Both the position numbers and the translations under genes were made by a program. Below are positions 56,437 through 64,000 of a stretch of DNA of 64,000 nt, piece after piece. Source of the DNA: Mumia sp. ZJ1417 (GTDB lineage: Bacteria > Actinomycetota > Actinomycetes > Propionibacteriales > Nocardioidaceae); contig NZ_CP059901.1 of NCBI RefSeq assembly GCF_014127285.1, forward strand, positions 124,001-188,000. The letters are read 5' to 3'. Each line of letters opens with the position of its first letter. Within the stretch, counting starts at the first letter, position 1. The notes under the pieces were generated by a model, which ran no database searches, was not told where the DNA came from, and saw only the letters and a program-made list of their open reading frames with translations.

Positions 56437-58683
56437 ATGAAAAGTGCCGGCCGCTCAGCAGAGCCCGCGTTCCGTCAGCTCTGCCACATGCTGTCTCTGA
56501 GCAAGACTCGCAAGGTGCAAAGTGCAGTCGACAGTTTGGTGCTAACTACCCTGAGCATCGACCCGAGGGTCGGCGACGGCGGCGATCCAAACGAGCTCGC
56601 CCTAGCTGTAGCGACATACTTTGGGGTCACCCTGGATGTTGGCGATGTGCGGTTGGCGATCGAGAACCATCTACGAGGCGGCCGGATCCTTGTTGATCAC
56701 ACGGAGGGCTCTGCCCGCATTGTCTTGGCGCCCGACGTTCGCGCCGCGCTTGCCGAGCGGATCGATGCATCCGAGCAACTTGAGCGGGACGTTCGCGACG
56801 AATGGTTGAGCCTTCAGGTGACCACCGCGAGCGGTCTTCCAGACGACAAACTTTGGATCGCGCTTCAGGCATACCTCGGTCAGGTCTTCAACCAGCACGG
56901 CGCCCAGGCGGTCCAATTGCTGGACTCTCGAAGTGACGCGAGCAATGAAAAAGGAAACTTGCTTGGTTTGTTGGATAGTGCAATTGACCGTGCTGGCCTA
57001 GCCTTCGCGCGGGAGAAGGCTAGGGTCGCGGTACGAGCCTTCTTCACCTCGCCGAGCCCAAAGCGTCTAAAGTATATGTCGGAGCTGCTCGACGGAACGT
57101 TCACGTTCTTTGCGCTGACGGTGAGCGATTCGACCGCTGACTATCTAAAGGGGCAAGTGCCCAGTCTGAAGCTATTCCTCGACACCAATGTCGTGCTTGC
57201 CGTCCTTGGCCTGCAGGATAATCCTCTGCAGGAGGCTGACCTTGAACTCCTTGAAATGATTGAGAAGGAGAAGTATCCGTTTAGGCTCTATTATCACGAA
57301 CGCACATTCAAAGAAATACTCAAAATTCTGGATGCTGCGCGCGCGAGTTTGAAGCGTCAGCGGTTCACCCCCGGGTTGAGTCGCGCCTATCTGCAGTACA
57401 TCGAGAGTCGCGGCGGTGGCTTCGGTCTTGAGCGGCAATTCCACGTACTCAACGCGAAACAGCAGATCAACACCGATGCCTTTCTTGCGCGATTTGATCA
57501 TGTCGAAGACCTGCTACGTGACCGCGGAGTTGAGCGGTACAACCAGGCCGGGGCTGAGTTGAAGACGGAGAGAAAAGGCGAGTATATCGCCGAGTTTGAA
57601 CATTTCCTGAAGTCGCGTCTGCGTCCAGGAAAGCCGTCCAGGCGGTATGAGGCATTAGATCATGACATGACAGTATGGATGTATCTGCAACGCCAGCGAT
57701 CAGGCAGTACGAACGCGCTTCGCTCGGGGGCGTTGCTGCTGTCCAACGATTACTCGTTGCATGCTTTCGACCGTTCCTTCCTCATGTCTTCTCAGGATGG
57801 AAAGGGCGTGGCGACCGTCGTTCTGCCGCAACATCTCCTGCAGATTCTACGCCCGTTTAGTCGAGTAACTACGGATTTCGACCAGAAGTTCATGGAGATA
57901 TTTGCTGCCCCGGAATTTCGGACCGCGCAGACGGACTATGGACAGACGGCGTCAAAGGTGCTGGCGTACCTGGCAAGCTTTGAGGGAGTTCCGACTGAAA
58001 CCGCTGTTCATATCTTGAATGATGATCTACTCATGGGTCAGCTTAAAGATATTGACGCATCTGAAGAAGCTTTCGGTCAACTCGTTGAGAATGCTGTAAT
58101 TAACGAGAATAGTGCTCTTGTGCAGCGTCTTTCCGAAGCATCCGAGAATCTTACGGAAGCCCAATCGGCAGCTCGTGCTGCGGGCGCACAGGCTGCTGCC
58201 GAACGATCGGCGCGCGAAGAAATGGAGGCGGCGGCGGAGGCGGCAGCACAGCGGATCGTTCAGGAGTTGGACAGGTCGCGAAAGAAGGAAGCTGTCGAAG
58301 CTGCCGCTCGGAAGGACGCTGATGAGCGCGCTGCGGCAGAAAAGAAGGAAAAGGCTGATCTGCTGAAGCAGCTGGAGGAAGAGCGCGCGCATCGCGTGGC
58401 TGCACAGGGAGCGGCCGAACGATTTGCACGGCATTGGCAGCGTTTTCGGAGGTTTGGTGCATTGGCATTGTCGATCACGCTGATTATTCTTGCGCTGGCC
58501 GGTCCAACCTGGTTCGACTGGGCCGGGCTCCTGAATCATCCAAATCAGAAAGGCATGCAGGCCCTGGTTTGCGTAGTCATCGCCGGGATCGGATACCTTA
58601 TCGGCGGTGGCACCAAGCATAGTGGCGTAGTGATTGCAGGCGTCCTTGTTGGCGGTGTGTTGACCCTGTTGTCTCTGCTCTAG
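56437..58683 (+). CDS. PIN-domain nuclease with coiled coil and C-terminal membrane anchor
   Basis: 748 residues, visibly less GC-rich than the neighbours. An N-terminal helical region (1-240) is followed by a PIN-like nuclease: Asp249 in LFLDTNVV, Glu288 in YYHERTFKE, Asp408/Asp410 in EALDHDMTVW and Asp438 in LLSNDYSLH would form the acidic metal site. A charged coiled coil rich in Ala, Glu and Arg covers about 575-670. Three hydrophobic segments follow (LALSITLIILALAGPTW, VCVVIAGIGYLIGGG, VVIAGVLVGGVLTLLSLL). No family name is recognised. Membrane-held RNase in a defence context is inference. Confidence 0.65.
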   Translation: MKSAGRSAEPAFRQLCHMLSLSKTRKVQSAVDSLVLTTLSIDPRVGDGGDPNELALAVATYFGVTLDVGDVRLAIENHLRGGRILVDHTEGSARIVLAPDVRAALAERIDASEQLERDVRDEWLSLQVTTASGLPDDKLWIALQAYLGQVFNQHGAQAVQLLDSRSDASNEKGNLLGLLDSAIDRAGLAFAREKARVAVRAFFTSPSPKRLKYMSELLDGTFTFFALTVSDSTADYLKGQVPSLKLFLDTNVVLAVLGLQDNPLQEADLELLEMIEKEKYPFRLYYHERTFKEILKILDAARASLKRQRFTPGLSRAYLQYIESRGGGFGLERQFHVLNAKQQINTDAFLARFDHVEDLLRDRGVERYNQAGAELKTERKGEYIAEFEHFLKSRLRPGKPSRRYEALDHDMTVWMYLQRQRSGSTNALRSGALLLSNDYSLHAFDRSFLMSSQDGKGVATVVLPQHLLQILRPFSRVTTDFDQKFMEIFAAPEFRTAQTDYGQTASKVLAYLASFEGVPTETAVHILNDDLLMGQLKDIDASEEAFGQLVENAVINENSALVQRLSEASENLTEAQSAARAAGAQAAAERSAREEMEAAAEAAAQRIVQELDRSRKKEAVEAAARKDADERAAAEKKEKADLLKQLEEERAHRVAAQGAAERFARHWQRFRRFGALALSITLIILALAGPTWFDWAGLLNHPNQKGMQALVCVVIAGIGYLIGGGTKHSGVVIAGVLVGGVLTLLSLL

Positions 58684-58844
58684 GAGAGTGGCCGCAGTGG
58701 CTTCACCCCAGAGTAGGCAGTTCGCCCCAGCGTGCGAAGGCTCACGAGTGTTGCGCTCCGTCGGGTGCGTCCAACTCTGGTCGAGCAGCGGTCGCCAAGC
58801 GTGGGCGGTCGTTGCTGGACGACGGAGGCGATCCGATCCATGAG

Positions 58845-59160
58845 TCAATGCAGTCTGCGCGGCGCACTACGGATTCCGGGCGAACGATCCTTCGCGTCCC
58901 AATCCAGAAATTGTCCATCGAAAATATCCAAGACCGCCTCGTTGATTTCGCGTGAAAGGTTCTCCATAGCTTGCACCATCTCTAGAAGCTGGTGCGGTGA
59001 GAATGCTTTCGTGGGCGTCTTGAGGCCTCGCCGTGCTAGAACAACGGTGTGTTGCTGGTTGGGTCCGCCAGGTGCTGATGGCATCCAAATCCCATGAATA
59101 ATTTGATTGCGATCTTCCATCAGCTGGCGGGCGGTGTGGGCGTACTCGCGCAAACGCGCT
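58845..59160 (-). pseudogene. HEPN-like gene remnant, 5' end replaced by transposase debris
   Basis: About 105 codons on the minus strand: RLREYAHTARQLMEDRNQII, HGIWMPSAPGGP, LLEMVQAMENLSREINEAVL, ending at 58845. RNQIIH fits the R-x4-H motif of HEPN RNases, with helices around it. Upstream of about 59160 the frame turns into antisense of a broken transposase, so the N-terminal half is lost. Confidence 0.5.
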
Positions 59161-59686
59161 GTGCGTGACAACAAGACACTGACGTTGCAGGAGAACCGTG
59201 CCCGCGCGGTCGTCGACGGCGAGACGACCTCACGGACACCGCGGTTCGTCAAGACCACCAACGCTCACGCACCCTCGACGAGTCATCGCTGGCCCGGGCA
59301 CGGCGACTGGTCGGGCTCAAGGGCTACGTCACCAACATCCCCACCACCCTGATGCCCGCCGGCGAGGTGATCGCCAGCTACCACGACCTCTGGCAGGTCG
59401 AAGCATCGTTTCGGATGTCCAAGGACGACCTCGCCGCCCGACCGATCTTCCACCACACCCGCGACGCGATCGAGGCCCACCTGACCACGGTATTCGCCGC
59501 CCTCGCCGTGTCCCGATACCTCCAGGACACCACCGCAATGAGCATCAAGAAGATCGTCAACACACTACGACCCCTCCAAGAGATCAGCGTCCGCATCGCC
59601 GGCCACGACCACACCGCCCACGACCCCTCACACCCGCCGCCAAAGACATCCTCGACGCCACCGACACACAGTGGCCGACACACTAA
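59160..59686 (+). pseudogene. IS1634-family transposase remnant with two frameshifts
   Basis: Three frames join to give a transposase C-terminal half: VRDNKTLTLQENRARAVVDG in the first, then LVGLKGYVTNIPTTLMPAGE and YHDLWQVEASFRMSKDDLAA (the YREK-like block with the last catalytic Glu), then LTPAAKDILDATDTQWPTH. Shifts fall near 59265 and 59625. The N-terminal catalytic Asp region is missing. No terminal inverted repeats or target duplications were seen. Confidence 0.75.
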
Positions 59687-59780
59687 AACGGCACGACTCG
59701 GGACGTGCTGTCCTCGTCGTCTCGTCACGGCGCCCAGATAGACGCACGGCCGGAACCATCAGGGGTCGGCAGCAGATAGA

Positions 59781-62615
59781 TCAGAGCGCGACCGGCCGCC
59801 GCCACAGGACCGGCATGACCGCGTCGCGTAGCACTGCAACCAGCAGCGGGCATCCGTCGGCGACATGGATGAGCGCTGCCTCGCAGACGAACGCCACGTT
59901 CGGATCGGAAAGCAATCCAACCATCTGGGTTGTGGTCTGGGCTCGCTCTCCGGAGTTCGCCATGTTCTCAACGCAAGCAGCCATGTCGTTCAGCGCGGCC
60001 CGATTCTCGTCATCGGCGTACCCATTGACGGTTGCGTGGAAATTGGCCCAATCCGCTACCGGCTCGGGAGGAAGCGCCATTCTCGGGTTGCGCCGGACCG
60101 TGTCCAAAGGCACCGCTTGGGGACTGATGCGGCTGTATCTCGGGTTGAAGTCACGCAACACTCCGAACCAGCGCTGAATAGAGGCGGCGGTAGCGCGAGC
60201 GACGGTGTTCCCGCCGAGGGCGGCCCGGAATCCATCGACAATCAGGGTAGAAACGACGCTGGTCGTAGCGACGGCACCCGCGAACTGGCTGGCAACCACG
60301 AGACCATCTTGAGGTTCAGGCGCTTCAAGCAGTTTCAGTGAGTGTGTCACCAGTGGATGGAAGTAGATCGGCTCACTTGCCATCCCGTCGTCCACGATCT
60401 CGAGGGCTAGGGAAGGTCCGACTGGAACGACCGCTCCGAGCCTTTCAGGCGCGTTGTCATCGATCGTGAGGACGAGGTTCGTGACAGCTTCCTTCTGGTG
60501 GGGCTGGGGCTCGGAGAAGTAGCGGCCCGCGGCAAACAGAAACGTGTTGCGCCAGTGCGGTGAAGCGCTGATCCGGCGCAGCTTGGGGATGGCATCTTCG
60601 ACCGTCCCAGTCGTCAACGCGAGCGCCGCCATCATTTCTTGCAGGGATCTCACCTCGTAGCCATAGCCGCCGCCTGACTGCGGCGTGATAAGGACTAGTC
60701 GGTGGGTCGCGGCGGTAACGATCCGGTCGAGCAGCCTCTTGTCGGCATTCGACGGGTCGTGGCCGGATGCCTTCAAGACGTGCCACGCAGTGTCGCGCAG
60801 CTCCTCGGGCGACATCACCGAGTCAGCCCCTGTGGGGGTCTCTGCTTGTTGCTGCAGCGTCAGAGCGACCCTGCGATGCAGGTCCAGGACGACCTGCGCA
60901 TGGTCGCGGAGCAGTGCGGAGAAGCCGAGCTCCTTGGTTTGCTCTCGTTGCTCGACGACCTTGTAGTAGCCCCAGAAGAGGGCGTAGCGGCTTGGAGAAA
61001 ACTGCCGCGAGGTCTCAGCGATGATGGACATGATGAGGACCTGTAATGGCGTGCGCAGGAGGTGCCGGAGCGCGTCGTCCTTTGCGGCGTCCTCAAGCAG
61101 TTCCACCATGCCGTCCCTGCGTGTTCGGTCGTTGGGTATCCGAACCCTCGCCACCCGTCGCCCATAAGCGAGGGCATCATTGATGCTCAGGTCGGCAAGG
61201 TCCACGCGCGAGAACATGGTCGACGGCATGTCGTCCACGTAACCGGTTGGCCGTGTAGTGACCATGACGAGTACGTCGGCGTCTTTCGTTTCAGCTTCGG
61301 CGACGAAGGCCTCAACGTCGGCAACGAGGGTCTTACGGACCGATGGCTCGGTCACCTCGTCGAGTCCGTCGAGCACGATGAACGAGGGCCAGGTCTGCAA
61401 CCACTTCCACAACGCCCAGCGCGGTACGTCCTTCGCTGCGACCTGCCGCGTAAGGTGGCTAGCAATCCAATGAAGAAGCGTGTAGTCCTCGTTCGTCGCC
61501 TGCGCGATCGCGAACTTCGCGAGATCGACGCGAATTGGCCACCGTCGGCTCGCGGGCAACGCTCGTCCCATCGAAGCCAATGCGCTCTTCGTACCGGCTA
61601 CTGCCGCCTTCTGTTCATCTCCAAGGTCGTCGGATTCACCGACAAGCGCCGCTCGATAGGCGTGCACAAGGAACTTGCTGATGGTGGTCTTGCCGTTGCC
61701 GGGCGCGCCCACTACCACGAGGTGACGCGGCTTGTGACGGGTCGTGACCGTTGGTTTCAGCATCTGGTCACCGTGGTCGAGCGTGTATCGAATTACACGC
61801 TCCTTAGAGGGCTCGTCTTCCACAAGCACTGGCAGGTCAACGGCAACCTGCTCCACCGGCACGCCCTTGGTCTCGCCCCCAGCCTCATCGAAGTACACAT
61901 TTCGTTCATTGACCAGAGCCCATCGAGCGTGATCTCGCAGCGCACCGCCCATCTCGTCCTGTTCGAGGTGTGTCGTAAGTTGGCTCAGGTCGGCGAGCAC
62001 GTCACCAGCGGTTAGAAATCCGTCGAAGGCGCGGCGAACGCTCTCGTGAGCATCGAGCAGGCCGTCAATCTGGTACCCGTCCCAGATGCGCCAGCGCCGC
62101 AGATTCCGCATACGATCACGACGGGCCTCGCGTTCCTTGCGTGCCGCCAACCTGTCGGCGCCGCTCAGGTGGTCTTCGGAGGTCGAGTCCTTGAGTCCGT
62201 TCAGGTACTTCTTCACGGCGGCGACGACGGTGTCGAAGCCGCCTTTGTCCTGCGTAGGGGTCAGCGGAACATTCGTCACGAAGACCAGGTAGTTCGGCAC
62301 CTCTCCGCGGTTCGTGTCGGGTGTTGACCACTCAACGAGTTCTGCGTGGATTTGCTTCCAGACCCAGGCGGCATCCTTCTCGGGGCCCTCGAGCGTGGCT
62401 TTGTGCTTCACCTGGAAAACTGTGACACCGTCCCACGACTCGGCCCCGTGTTGGTCGTCGGCCGACCACACGACAGCACCGTTGGCGAGCATGTCGCGGC
62501 CTCCGTCGCGCCCCCGTCCCATCGGACGCACGTGCGCACCGAGGGCTTTGATTGCAAGCGCGGCGGCGCAGTCCTGAAAGCCAAACGGCCCCAGCCGCTG
62601 GAGGTCGTATCTCAC
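59781..62615 (-). CDS. Restriction endonuclease-like NACHT (STAND/NLR-like) protein
   Basis: 944 residues, GTG start with GGGAGAAG before it. Residues 1-140 form a PD-(D/E)xK nuclease-like domain: PMGRGRDGGRDM with Asp37/Asp41, and VFQVKHKATLEG with Gln68-x-Lys70. A NACHT NTPase follows: Walker A VVGAPGNGKTT (301-311), Walker B FIVLDGLDEVTE (412-423) and the sensor TTRPTGYVDDMP (453-464). The remainder is helical, without TPR-like periodicity that I can see. The architecture is that of bacterial NLR-related antiphage proteins (bNACHT, Avs), where target binding triggers the nuclease. Activity against phage is inferred from architecture and neighbours. Confidence 0.85.
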   Translation of the reverse strand: MRYDLQRLGPFGFQDCAAALAIKALGAHVRPMGRGRDGGRDMLANGAVVWSADDQHGAESWDGVTVFQVKHKATLEGPEKDAAWVWKQIHAELVEWSTPDTNRGEVPNYLVFVTNVPLTPTQDKGGFDTVVAAVKKYLNGLKDSTSEDHLSGADRLAARKEREARRDRMRNLRRWRIWDGYQIDGLLDAHESVRRAFDGFLTAGDVLADLSQLTTHLEQDEMGGALRDHARWALVNERNVYFDEAGGETKGVPVEQVAVDLPVLVEDEPSKERVIRYTLDHGDQMLKPTVTTRHKPRHLVVVGAPGNGKTTISKFLVHAYRAALVGESDDLGDEQKAAVAGTKSALASMGRALPASRRWPIRVDLAKFAIAQATNEDYTLLHWIASHLTRQVAAKDVPRWALWKWLQTWPSFIVLDGLDEVTEPSVRKTLVADVEAFVAEAETKDADVLVMVTTRPTGYVDDMPSTMFSRVDLADLSINDALAYGRRVARVRIPNDRTRRDGMVELLEDAAKDDALRHLLRTPLQVLIMSIIAETSRQFSPSRYALFWGYYKVVEQREQTKELGFSALLRDHAQVVLDLHRRVALTLQQQAETPTGADSVMSPEELRDTAWHVLKASGHDPSNADKRLLDRIVTAATHRLVLITPQSGGGYGYEVRSLQEMMAALALTTGTVEDAIPKLRRISASPHWRNTFLFAAGRYFSEPQPHQKEAVTNLVLTIDDNAPERLGAVVPVGPSLALEIVDDGMASEPIYFHPLVTHSLKLLEAPEPQDGLVVASQFAGAVATTSVVSTLIVDGFRAALGGNTVARATAASIQRWFGVLRDFNPRYSRISPQAVPLDTVRRNPRMALPPEPVADWANFHATVNGYADDENRAALNDMAACVENMANSGERAQTTTQMVGLLSDPNVAFVCEAALIHVADGCPLLVAVLRDAVMPVLWRRPVAL

Positions 62616-62660
62616 GCGACTTCTCCCATCCCCTGTCGGACAACATCCTCGCGCAAATGA

Positions 62661-62677
62661 GCGTCAAACACTGACGC
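62661..62677. promoter_or_regulatory. Inverted repeat upstream of the NACHT gene
   Basis: GCGTCA and TGACGC flank AACAC, 46 bases upstream of the GTG. It may be an operator in the 244-base interval between the NACHT gene and the divergent small membrane-protein gene. Confidence 0.35.
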
Positions 62678-62859
62678 AACTGAGAATGTGACACGCATCC
62701 GAACCCTTGCCTACCTGTAGCGTCTGCACGCGAACGTCATTTGGTTGGAAACGGGTGTGCGGGGCTGAGGATGCGGAACCGGGTGACCCGCCGAGGCTGG
62801 TGACGACTCAGCTGCTATAACCGCGGCGTAAATGGCCCGTTGGACGTTAGCATCCAGGG

Positions 62860-63171
62860 GTGCCGTCGTCATGTTCGCCGCTTCTCTACTACGCCGCAGC
62901 CGGTGCCCTCCTGCTCGGAGCGCCTGCTGGGGGGTTCTATCTTGCCCAGCAGGGGCGGCGGGAGGCAGCCCGGCGATTGCAGGTCAAGGACACCGAGATC
63001 ATGAAGGAAGCCCTCGCACGAGCGAAGGATCTTGCGGTCCTCCGCACGGAAGCCATCGAGGCAGGCGTGGACCCCGATGTGGTGATCGCCGGCTACGAGG
63101 CGCTCCGCGATGGACAGGTCTCCCCCGACGGCGTGGTCGACATGCTCATTCGGGGCGAGATCAGCGACTGA
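62860..63171 (+). CDS. Small membrane-anchored hypothetical protein
   Basis: 103 residues starting at GTG. One N-terminal hydrophobic helix (LLYYAAAGALLLGAPAGGFY) is followed by a charged helix (RREAARRLQVKDTEIMKEAL) and a compact acidic C-terminus (DPDVVIAGYEALRDGQVS). No enzymatic motif. Divergent from the NACHT gene; whether it belongs to that system is unknown. Confidence 0.55.
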   Translation: MPSSCSPLLYYAAAGALLLGAPAGGFYLAQQGRREAARRLQVKDTEIMKEALARAKDLAVLRTEAIEAGVDPDVVIAGYEALRDGQVSPDGVVDMLIRGEISD

Positions 63172-63408
63172 TCGACCGTTCCGAGAGCGGACCGTCGCTG
63201 GACCGAGCGCCGCGCAAGGTCAGCGGAGCGACCTCGCCACTGCTCCTGCTGACGATGTACGTCAGTCTGCGAGTCGCTGGCGGGGCAGATTCGTCAGCGA
63301 CCGGGGTTAAGCCCCGAGGAATGGTGTAGCGCTGTGCTTCTCGACGCGGTCGCGCGACCGCGCGGGCAACGTGTCCGGGTGGAGCCCTGCGGTGTGCGCG
63401 AGTGCCCC

Positions 63409-63568
63409 GTACGACGACCGTGCGCTCATGGCGTCGGCCGGCTGGAAGCGGACGAAGGGTGCGGCGTACCCGCGCCGCATGATCTCCACGTCGACCCGCA
63501 AGGGCGCGACGCTGAAGACCGGGTCGACGCGTGGCGGGGCGATCGCGCTGGTCGTCACGCGGTGCTAG
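63409..63568 (+). pseudogene. Possible remnant of a secreted surface protein
   Basis: The frame reads LMASAGWKRTKGAAYPRRMI and then STSTRKGATLKTGS, ALVVTRC before a stop. The spacing of WKR, KGATL and ALVVT resembles the ends of actinobacterial secreted beta-sandwich proteins. There is no start region or signal peptide upstream. The surrounding 63172-63709 interval otherwise shows no coding frame I would support. Confidence 0.3.
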
Positions 63569-63709
63569 GGGTGCGGCACCGTAGACGTCAGCCATCGCAA
63601 GATCCCGACGTGCGGTGCCAGCGACCATCTCTCGCGGACACTGGATCGTCCAGTCGGCACTTGGTGCGGAAGCGGGGAGAGTTACGGCTCCCGTCGCTAG
63701 GCTTGGCGT

Positions 63710-64000
63710 ATGCCGAACCCCGCGAAGCTGCTGCTGGATCTCCTCGACTCATGGGAGGTACCGCCGAACAGGAGCATAAAGCACGCCAGGGGCTTCTCGG
63801 GTGGAGAACTCCAGGCGTGGCAACGGCACCAGCTCGCCGCCCAGTGGATTGCGGAGATCGAGAGTTCACTCAACAGTTTTGTTGCGACGGATGACTTGGA
63901 CCAGGTTGAGGCGTGGATCGAACAATTGCACCTCTGGTACGCAGCGCTGTTCGAGCCTGATCGCGCCTGGAATTTGAAAATCCAGGAGGGCCTGTCCCCC
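63710..64000 (+). CDS. Hypothetical protein (N-terminal part; runs off the window)
   Basis: An ATG at 63710 opens a frame of 97 codons with no stop before the window ends: MPNPAKLLLDLLDSWEVPPN, then RGFSGGELQAWQRHQLAAQW and DDLDQVEAWIEQLHLWYAAL. It is helical and soluble, with no signal peptide. The regular alternation of hydrophobic and charged residues supports a real protein. Family not recognised. Confidence 0.6.
   Translation, partial: MPNPAKLLLDLLDSWEVPPNRSIKHARGFSGGELQAWQRHQLAAQWIAEIESSLNSFVATDDLDQVEAWIEQLHLWYAALFEPDRAWNLKIQEGLSP

Noticed and set aside
60056-61180. Small open frames inside the NACHT gene on both strands
   Set aside because: All lack conserved motifs and overlap the conserved frame of the NACHT protein.
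63565-63600. Similarity to the 3' end of the GH65 gene (TAGGGGTGCGG)
   Set aside because: The match is only about 11-20 bases and the frame before it does not continue; too short to call a remnant.

Overview
The window looks like a chromosomal segment of a high-GC Gram-positive actinobacterium, most likely of the Nocardioidaceae (Nocardioides/Aeromicrobium-like). This is inferred from the strong GC bias, a WhiB-type regulator, a proteasome-activator (Bpa-like) gene, a DtxR/IdeR-type iron box, a recCBD operon, and short dispersed repeats of a kind seen in that group. No taxonomic search was possible.

Positions 1-9.2 kb hold aromatic catabolism. The window opens inside a pcaF-type thiolase followed by pcaI and pcaJ (end of the beta-ketoadipate pathway). 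Facing them is a minus-strand operon with benzaldehyde dehydrogenase, a lipoprotein-dependent SsuABC-like importer and benzoylformate decarboxylase, divergent from an IclR regulator. Together these suggest import of an aromatic acid, its conversion through benzaldehyde to benzoate, and feeding of the beta-ketoadipate pathway.

Positions 9.3-20 kb are mostly housekeeping: two tRNA-Ser genes, a PH-domain protein, a nitrilase-family hydrolase, a MobA-like transferase with its DUF6457 partner, a quinone oxidoreductase, an aldose epimerase, a Bpa-like proteasome activator, a WhiB-like regulator with an RBS-sequestering hairpin, a HAD hydrolase, serS, and a PAP2-diacylglycerol kinase fusion. Positions 20-27 kb hold two secreted Ig-like-repeat proteins flanking a GH65 phosphorylase and beta-phosphoglucomutase pair.

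Positions 27-34.7 kb form a putrescine/GABA-type catabolic operon: permease, aminobutyraldehyde dehydrogenase, GABA aminotransferase and an NADP-type semialdehyde dehydrogenase, divergent from a PucR regulator. Positions 34.7-38.3 kb are an accessory patch of toxin-antitoxin genes, small enzymes and gene remnants. Positions 38.4-42.5 kb encode an iron-siderophore importer under a probable iron box. Positions 42.5-46.9 kb hold a stress membrane protein with a divergent LuxR regulator, a peptidase E homologue, two further toxin-antitoxin pairs and decayed fragments.

Positions 47-55.6 kb are recC-recB-recD, with short dispersed repeats inserted in frame in recB and recD. Downstream, from about 55.6 kb, sequence character changes: a decayed iron-permease fragment, a large PIN-nuclease/coiled-coil/membrane protein, a HEPN-like gene remnant truncated at a broken IS1634-type transposase, and a 944-residue restriction-endonuclease plus NACHT (STAND/NLR-like) protein. 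This looks like a defence island next to RecBCD and is the most interesting part of the window. A short membrane-anchored protein, a secreted-protein remnant and an unfinished ORF close the window.

Two dispersed repeat families run through the segment: a 19-bp element (GGTTGAGCCTGTCGAAACC and variants), often in frame within genes or at gene ends, and a 42-bp element present twice.
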